Shown: one piece after another, positions 58,893 through 64,000 of the stretch
Position numbering within the stretch: the first letter of the stretch is position 1
Layout: every line of letters begins with the position of its first letter
Source: an uncultured Arachnia sp.
Lineage (GTDB): Bacteria; Actinomycetota; Actinomycetes; Propionibacteriales; Propionibacteriaceae
Assembly (NCBI GenBank): GCA_947493705.1
Contig: CANLSH010000011.1
Location: 44,449 to 108,448, forward strand
Direction of reading: 5' to 3'
Length of the DNA stretch: 64,000 nt
Program-made: the position numbers and the translations under genes
The notes under the pieces: model-generated
The model's database searches: none
What the model was told of the DNA's origin: nothing
The model's input: the letters and a program-made list of their open reading frames with translations, nothing else

Positions 58893-60161
58893 ATGGCAAG
58901 CATGCCCCGCGTCGTGTTTCTCGCCATCGGATCACGAGGCGACGTCGTGCCCATGGTGGCTCTGGCCAAGGAGTTGTCGGCTCGCGGACATGACACCTTG
59001 GTACTGGCCCATCCCGAGTACACCCACATCGCGCGCAACCATGGAATCCCATGTGTCAGCCTCGAGGCTGGTCTGGTGGAGCATGCCGGGGATCAGCGTC
59101 GCGCACAGGCGTTGGTGAGCAATCCCTTCACCGCGGCCATTGCCCTGCAGGGTTGGCAGTGGCGTATCGCAGAAACGCTGGCTCCCATCCTCATCGAGCA
59201 CATTCGCCGGGCCGACGTACTGATCACGGGCGTCGTGGGGGTTGCCGCTGCTCTGGCGCTCTCCGAGGGTCGCGACTGCACACCGGTGCACGTCACCTTC
59301 AGCGCAACCCTTCCCACAGCCGGCCCCATGGCCATGATGTCCCCGCTGACGAACAAGCCCAGCAGGCTGGTGAAGTTCTGGACCCGCCACGGTGTGTGGA
59401 CCGGCAGCCTCTCACTGGGGCGTCCGCTGGGGCGGGCCGTGCGACGTCGGTTGCGCCTGCCATGGCGCTCACCCTGGGCGGTGGCGCGGCGGGCGCTGGA
59501 CATGCCCGCGATGGTGGCGGCCTCGCCCATCCTCCTGCCACCGCAGGCCGACTGGCCCATCAACACCGTTGTCACCGGTGCGTGGGAGCTGTCGGAGGTT
59601 TCAGGATCCGCCGACGAATCGCTGGCGCAGTGGCTTCGAGAGCATCCGGACAGCGTGTACCTCGGGTTCGGGAGCATGCTCAGCCGCGATCCAGCGAAGG
59701 ACTTGCAGCTCATTGATGACGCAGCCCGAACCGCTGGCGTCACGGTGGTTCACCGCCTTGATGACAGCGCCCCGCCACTGGAATCCACCCCAAGGGTCCG
59801 CGTGGTGCGCGACGTGCATCACCATTGGTTGTTCCCACGCTGCGGTGCTGTCGTGCATCACGGAGGCGCGGGTACGACCAATGCTGCGCTGGCTGCAGGT
59901 GTGCCGTCTGCGATCATCGCCCACGGCTTCGACCAGCCCCTCCATGGCCGACGCCTGTATGAATTGGGAGTGGGACCGGAGCCGCTGAATCGCCGGCGTC
60001 TCACCGTTGACACTCTGGCGGAACTGCTGGGGGAGCTTGTGCGGGGACCAGATCGTGATGTCTACGTGGCGAGGGCCGCAGCCGTGGGCAGGGCGATGTC
60101 GCAGGAGGACGGCACCGTCGCTGCTGCGGACTGGCTGGAAGCGCAGGGTCTGCTCGCATGA
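58893..60161 (+). CDS. GT1-type (UGT-like) glycosyltransferase
   Basis: 422 residues. N-terminal VVFLAIGSRGDVVPMVALAKELSARGHD and C-terminal donor site LFPRCGAVVHHGGAGTTNAALAAGVPSAIIAHGFDQPLHGRRL are typical of sterol/macrolide/rhamnose-type GT1 transferases using UDP-sugar. It adds a sugar to a small hydrophobic acceptor, unknown. The start may also be the ATG at 58902 (MPRVV). It lies 21 bases after a membrane-protein gene, so possibly one transcript. Confidence 0.93.
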   Translation: MASMPRVVFLAIGSRGDVVPMVALAKELSARGHDTLVLAHPEYTHIARNHGIPCVSLEAGLVEHAGDQRRAQALVSNPFTAAIALQGWQWRIAETLAPILIEHIRRADVLITGVVGVAAALALSEGRDCTPVHVTFSATLPTAGPMAMMSPLTNKPSRLVKFWTRHGVWTGSLSLGRPLGRAVRRRLRLPWRSPWAVARRALDMPAMVAASPILLPPQADWPINTVVTGAWELSEVSGSADESLAQWLREHPDSVYLGFGSMLSRDPAKDLQLIDDAARTAGVTVVHRLDDSAPPLESTPRVRVVRDVHHHWLFPRCGAVVHHGGAGTTNAALAAGVPSAIIAHGFDQPLHGRRLYELGVGPEPLNRRRLTVDTLAELLGELVRGPDRDVYVARAAAVGRAMSQEDGTVAAADWLEAQGLLA

Positions 60162-60176
60162 CACAGCCGATTCATG

Positions 60177-60869
60177 TCAGCGGATGAGCGGTTGCCAACC
60201 CAGCAGTTTGTTGGCGTGCGCGACGGGGATCTTGCCACCACGGTTGCCGCTGATATGAGTGACGTGGAATCCGGGAGAGAGCTGGGCATCCAGAGCCGCG
60301 AGATAGGCATTGGCCACGTCTGACCCGGCTGTTGCGATGTCGCCTTCGCTGTCGGTGAGAGATGAATACACCTCGTCGGGTTTGGGCAGGAAGAGCCTCA
60401 ACGCTACGACGGGAATCCCGAATTCCTCGGCCGCCGCCCGGGCAACCACCTCGCCGCATGCTTTGCTGAGACCGTAGGGATCGGTGGCATCGGGGCTCTG
60501 ATCGGGATGACGGTGTTCCCAGTTCTGAAAGACGGATCCCGAACTGGTGTGCACGATGCGCTGCACGCCCGCGCGTCCTGCCGCCTGTGCCGCGAGGTAG
60601 AGCCCGGTGACGTTGACGTCGAAATGCTGTCTGGACCATTCGGTGCTGCCCCAGTCCTCCAAGGGCCCCATGGCCATGAACACGAGCGCATCCGAGCCCG
60701 CAAGGAGCTCGGGGAGGTGAGCGTGGTCCAAAAGATCGATCTGCGCGAAGTCCCCATCCCACCAGTCAGCAGCGTGGCGGTCGGCAACCATGACGTGGTG
60801 CTCTCGCGCCAGATGAGGCACGACGAGGGATGCCACCCGTCCGGCACCACCGATCACAACAATCCTCAT
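60177..60869 (-). CDS. NAD-dependent epimerase/dehydratase (extended SDR)
   Basis: 230 residues. MRIVVIGGAGRVASLVVPHLA binds NAD; VHTSSGSVFQNW and DPYGLSKACGEVVARAAAEEFG supply Ser and YxxxK. PVVALRLFLPKP and YLAALDA complete the SDR_e fold. Shorter than sugar epimerases, nearer to uronate dehydrogenase-like members. Convergent with the glycosyltransferase; a link to sugar metabolism is possible but not shown. Confidence 0.92.
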   Translation of the reverse strand: MRIVVIGGAGRVASLVVPHLAREHHVMVADRHAADWWDGDFAQIDLLDHAHLPELLAGSDALVFMAMGPLEDWGSTEWSRQHFDVNVTGLYLAAQAAGRAGVQRIVHTSSGSVFQNWEHRHPDQSPDATDPYGLSKACGEVVARAAAEEFGIPVVALRLFLPKPDEVYSSLTDSEGDIATAGSDVANAYLAALDAQLSPGFHVTHISGNRGGKIPVAHANKLLGWQPLIR

Positions 60870-60898
60870 ACCTCCATGATGTCAGGTGAGCCGACGCG

Positions 60899-60944
60899 CA
60901 AGAGGCGGGGAAGCTCCGATTCCGCGAACCTTCCCCGCCTCTTG
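60899..60944 (-). terminator. Hairpin after the baeRF gene
   Basis: 15-bp perfect stem CAAGAGGCGGGGAAG / CTTCCCCGCCTCTTG with a 16-base loop, just downstream of the baeRF gene and before the epimerase gene on the same strand. It lacks a T-run. It separates two transcription units. Confidence 0.6.
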
Positions 60945-60975
60945 GTCATTGGCTTCGGTGACCTGAATCGATGAC

Positions 60976-62124
60976 TCAGTAGCGCATGACTGCTGCCACT
61001 TCGCTGTCGTCCACCACCTGCTGCGACGTGGCAAACACCTTCCCGCCGTTGCTCAAGGTGTCCACAGCTGCCTTGTCCAGCGCCTCGCACTCGGCATAGC
61101 GTTCGTCCTTGCCGAGACGCACAACCGCAAGTTCATCACCGGAAACCCGCTCCCAGCACCATGGTTGTGCGCGGATGAAGATGGTGTCAACGCGACCCTC
61201 GGCGGCAGCCGCCTGAACGGAGGAGAGATCACTGACACCCCGGCCAGTGCCGTTCAGTTCGTGGAAGCGGTCGATCACGCTCTGGCGCTCAGCGCGCAGG
61301 CGTGCTTCCACCAGCGGCCAGGCCTGCTCATGCAACTGGTCCACCGACAGATCGTCCGGGTTGCGGATGACGGCTTCGTCGAGAACGTGCGGGTACTCGT
61401 TGACCTCCCGGTACGCGGCGACGTTGGCGTCGAGGCCCACGAGCACCAGGGGGGCTGTCTGCCCTCGCAGGACGTCCTTCATTCCGGTGGACACCTGGCG
61501 GAGAAACCGTTTGAGATCCGCTTCACCCGCGCCATCGTCGCCGGTTCCGTGCCCGTAGAACACAGCGCGGCCACGACGGCCGGAGCTCGCAGGACGGCTC
61601 ACGGTGTCAGAGCGTGGCTCACGCGGTTCGATGACATCCTCCAAGCTTGTGGGAACGTCCTCAAGCTCCACCTGCACCACCGAGTGGCGGCTGCCGTCCA
61701 GTAGGCGCACCTCGTTCTGACTCACCCCAAGCATGAGATAGTGCTCGTCCCCGGAGAGCAGATGCATCAGTGGACCGGTAGTGAAGTGATCTCCAACAGT
61801 GGCGAGCTCCGGCAGTGGGGCTGGAAGGCGGTAGGTTTCGGACGAATTCGGCGTCAGGAACATCGCCAGTCCATCGGCCATGTACTGCCACGCCTTGCTG
61901 TCCTGTTGCAAATTCCGAGCCGGCTGCAGGAGTTCTTCCACCTCGGGGCGTCGCATCTCTTCCAACAGGATGGTCTCCACGCCACTGACGAGGTTTTTCC
62001 ACCGGAGTTGATCTCCCTGCACTTCGCTCCCGTATCGATGGGTGGGCATGAACAAGGAGACATGGACCGTGTCCCCGCCTCTCTGTGCGAGATCCTGGAT
62101 GTCCTTGTCAGTGATGAGATCCAT
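60976..62124 (-). CDS. baeRF (release factor eRF1-like) family protein
   Basis: 382 residues. The protein runs HVSLFMPTHRYGSEVQGDQLRWKNLV, LAMFLTPNSSETYRLPAPLP, HYLMLGVSQNEVRLLDG, RGRAVFYGHGTGDDGAGEADLKRFL, APLVLVGLDANVAAYREVN. These are the marks of the bacterial archaeo-eukaryotic release factor group family 3. The relatives of eRF1 lack the GGQ loop here and are proposed to act in ribosome stress or defence. Beside it lies the DUF3072 gene. Confidence 0.9.
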   Translation of the reverse strand: MDLITDKDIQDLAQRGGDTVHVSLFMPTHRYGSEVQGDQLRWKNLVSGVETILLEEMRRPEVEELLQPARNLQQDSKAWQYMADGLAMFLTPNSSETYRLPAPLPELATVGDHFTTGPLMHLLSGDEHYLMLGVSQNEVRLLDGSRHSVVQVELEDVPTSLEDVIEPREPRSDTVSRPASSGRRGRAVFYGHGTGDDGAGEADLKRFLRQVSTGMKDVLRGQTAPLVLVGLDANVAAYREVNEYPHVLDEAVIRNPDDLSVDQLHEQAWPLVEARLRAERQSVIDRFHELNGTGRGVSDLSSVQAAAAEGRVDTIFIRAQPWCWERVSGDELAVVRLGKDERYAECEALDKAAVDTLSNGGKVFATSQQVVDDSEVAAVMRY

Positions 62125-62313
62125 GAAGGCCTTTCCTTTCCTTGATTGTCACCACAAGCCTATCGAGGGTTGCTGGTCACGGGAGGTGTCGCACATGGAT
62201 TGGGTGCGGTGTCGGCCCGCTTCGAACACGTCCATCAGTTGATCCAGCATGGGTCCAGTGATTCGGGCGGGAACAACCACCCAGTTGGCCAGGGTGGCGC
62301 ATACTCTGGGGGC

Positions 62314-62607
62314 ATGAGCGATGACACGACATCTCCGACCGCCGACACCAATGACAATGCAGCCGAGGACCGTGCGCAGGATCTGGCTTCCGGCGATACC
62401 CTCGGCGGCGACGGTGGTCCCAGTGGCGCCGAAAAGGACCCCTCCAACTGGGTGACCGGCGATGAACCGATGACGGCCTCCCAGCGCAGCTACCTGGACA
62501 CTCTTGCCCGCGACGCCGGTGAGGAGTTGGATGCCAACATGACCAAGGCTGAGGCCTCCGAGCACATTGATCGGTTGCAGAAGAAGACGGGGCGCGGAAA
62601 CAGCTGA
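62314..62607 (+). CDS. DUF3072 protein
   Basis: 97 residues. After an acidic disordered start comes the DUF3072 core KDPSNWVTGDEPMTASQRSYLDTLARDAGEELDANMTKAEASEHIDRLQKKTGRG, which has an HTH-like or SAP-like helical pattern. TACTCT at 62302-62307 lies 7 bases before the ATG: leaderless. This short family is common in stress-related loci; function unknown. Divergent from baeRF. Confidence 0.87.
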   Translation: MSDDTTSPTADTNDNAAEDRAQDLASGDTLGGDGGPSGAEKDPSNWVTGDEPMTASQRSYLDTLARDAGEELDANMTKAEASEHIDRLQKKTGRGNS

Positions 62608-62818
62608 GCCCACAGGAATTCGGGCAGGGGACCGTCAGCCAGCGTGCTGAGCTTTTGTGACCACAGCTGGGCAATCCTGGAATGTCGCTTGCGTTCCCAC
62701 TCAAGGAACCACTGATCAATCGCGAGTTCGCCCATCCGGCACTGGTCGACGGCGCTGAGAAGTATTCGTCAGTGGCTGCCGATACCGTGGTCTCCAGTTG
62801 TCAACCCGGAGGTGCGCA

Positions 62819-63832
62819 GTGATTGAAGCAGCTTTTCTCGTGGCGAGCCAGAACGAGGGTCGCGTGGAGGTGATCGCGCTGGGGTTCGACGCCTCGGAGC
62901 GTGTGGCCACCGTTGACCGGGATGCGGCCAATGCCCTCGCCGTGCATCCTCGGCTGCCCATCGTCTACGTCGCCACCTACAACGACGGCGGAGCTGTCAC
63001 GTCCGTGGATCTCCGATCAGGTGACTCGTCGGAGGTCACGGGCGTGGGTGAGGTCCCGTGCTTCCTGCTTCTGGCCGACGACGACGGCGGGGAGGAGGAG
63101 CCCACAATCCTCTTGTCCGCCAACTATGGTGACGGGACACTTGCAGCCATACGACTGCAGGACGGACACGTGGTGAAGGTCGCCAGCCGCGTCTCCTTCG
63201 GTTTCGACGCCCAGCCCGGGGCCCATCCTCATCGTCAGGATGGTTCGCATCCGCACTGGGTGGGCCGGAACGGGGACCTCCTGGTCACTGATCTCGGGAA
63301 CGACATGATCCATGAGGTGGCGATGCACGCTGGAAAGCTGGTGAACCGGGGAGTTCATCGTCGTCTGCCAGTCGGCTCCGGCCCCCGGCACATGTGTCGC
63401 GACTCCACAGGTGGGCTCTGGGTCAGCCATGAGCTGTCCAACAGTGTGTCCAGACTCGGGCCGGATGCCATTGCCATCAGCTCGTCGAGCAATCGCTGGC
63501 TGCCCGATACCGCGGTGGGCAATCATGTGGGGGACATCGCCTTCGAGCCGGAATCCGACGTGGTGGTCACCGCCAACCGTGACCTGAACAGCCTGGGTAT
63601 CTTCACCCGGGGCCGAGACGGCATCGAACCGGTGGCAGAGATCGATTGCGGAGGCAAGTGGCCCGTGCAGTTCGCCCAGCAGGACGGAACTTTCGCTGTG
63701 GCCAACCGTGATTCCCACAATGTGGCCGTCTTCGACGTGGGTCCCAGCTGGTGGGAGAACTCACCGGAACTGTTCGACGTCGTGAATCCTGTGGCCATCG
63801 TCGCGGCCCCTCTGTGGACCGAAGACCTCTGA
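62819..63832 (+). CDS. Lactonase-type seven-bladed beta-propeller
   Basis: 337 residues. Blades: AAFLVASQNEGRVEVIALG, LAVHPRLPIVYVATYNDGG, LLSANYGDGTLAAIRL, QDGSHPHWVGRNGDLLVTDLGNDMI, LPVGSGPRHMCRDSTG, DTAVGNHVGDIAFEP. The H-P-H and GPRHM positions fit 6-phosphogluconolactonase (Pgl/YbhE-type) propellers. It may hydrolyse 6-phosphogluconolactone. GTG start at 62819 with GGAGG six bases upstream decides the start over one 21 bases earlier. Confidence 0.9.
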   Translation: MIEAAFLVASQNEGRVEVIALGFDASERVATVDRDAANALAVHPRLPIVYVATYNDGGAVTSVDLRSGDSSEVTGVGEVPCFLLLADDDGGEEEPTILLSANYGDGTLAAIRLQDGHVVKVASRVSFGFDAQPGAHPHRQDGSHPHWVGRNGDLLVTDLGNDMIHEVAMHAGKLVNRGVHRRLPVGSGPRHMCRDSTGGLWVSHELSNSVSRLGPDAIAISSSSNRWLPDTAVGNHVGDIAFEPESDVVVTANRDLNSLGIFTRGRDGIEPVAEIDCGGKWPVQFAQQDGTFAVANRDSHNVAVFDVGPSWWENSPELFDVVNPVAIVAAPLWTEDL

Positions 63833-63955
63833 CGCAGGCCATCGCAAGAATGTCGAGTCCTCAACTCGAATATACGTGACCACTCACTGACCAAGTCTTT
63901 CGTGGTCAACTCCTGACACGAAAATTGTTTCTGTGTTTGAGTCACAACGTCACCG

Positions 63956-64000
63956 GTGGTCGAGTAGCGCCCGGCGACGGAGGAGCCCGGCGCGTGTCGA
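63956..64000. repeat. Dispersed intergenic repeat, copy 3 (cut by window end)
   Basis: GGTGGTCGAGTAGCGC, then GGCGACGGAGGAGCC and GCGTGTCGA, aligns over its length with 1240-1290. It continues past the window. About 62.7 kb separate it from copies 1 and 2. Confidence 0.7.

Noticed and set aside
62490..62735. Minus-strand ORF starting MGELAIDQWFLEWERK
   Set aside because: Its second half is antisense to the DUF3072 gene; the first 45 residues look protein-like but no family or start site supports it.

Overview
The window is high-GC bacterial DNA with an actinobacterial character. Supporting signs are the ssb-rpsR-rplI locus with a glycine-rich SSB tail, a DUF1707 protein, a DUF222/HNH (13E12-type) protein, a DUF3072 protein, many GTG starts, and many start codons about 7 bases downstream of a -10 hexamer (leaderless mRNAs). 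The gene mix suggests Propionibacteriales, but that is inference. It reads as an ordinary chromosomal segment with several decaying or recently acquired pieces. I see no phage, CRISPR array, rRNA or tRNA.

Layout. 1-1,160: end of ssb, rpsR, rplI and a terminator, followed by an intergenic repeat also found at the far right end. 1,420-3,893: lipoprotein, small Cys-rich protein, SDR and an MpaB-type oxygenase. 3,925-5,862: a decayed zone with a DnaA-box-like cluster, two damaged cyanase copies and a vapBC module between them. 6,096-8,392: an AT-richer nucleoside uptake and hydrolysis cassette with its own promoter. 8,822-13,026: an ECF sigma factor overlapping a membrane beta-propeller gene, plus a second membrane propeller. 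13,163-19,891: acetyltransferases, a frameshifted aminotransferase, an MFS exporter with a divergent zinc-finger/HTH gene, a membrane-protein/regulator pair and a relE-type toxin gene broken by a frameshift. 19,946-25,304: YbaK-like protein, aldo-keto reductase, a second membrane-protein/regulator pair, thioesterase and HNH protein. 25,462-30,462: flavin monooxygenase and the Pnkp/Hen1 RNA-repair pair. 30,637-33,869: an ECF sigma factor overlapping a membrane-anchored serpin, then a lipoprotein serpin. 33,959-38,004: a third membrane-protein/PadR pair, orphan antitoxin, deleted MFS gene, SDR and a nucleotidyltransferase/XRE pair. 38,121-47,805: a galactoside utilisation locus (lacI-alpha-galactosidase divergent from ABC binding protein, two permeases and beta-galactosidase). 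47,816-63,832: mostly housekeeping or stress genes, including a carnitine-type acyltransferase convergent with a BCCT transporter, a gene behind a CsoR/CstR-like operator, a glycosyltransferase, a baeRF protein and a lactonase-type propeller.

The two most interesting systems are (i) the sigma factor-serpin-serpin operon, where a serpin stands in the place of an anti-sigma sensor, and (ii) repeated small modules of a membrane protein plus a winged-helix regulator whose putative operators sit on the promoter and often touch a leaderless start codon.
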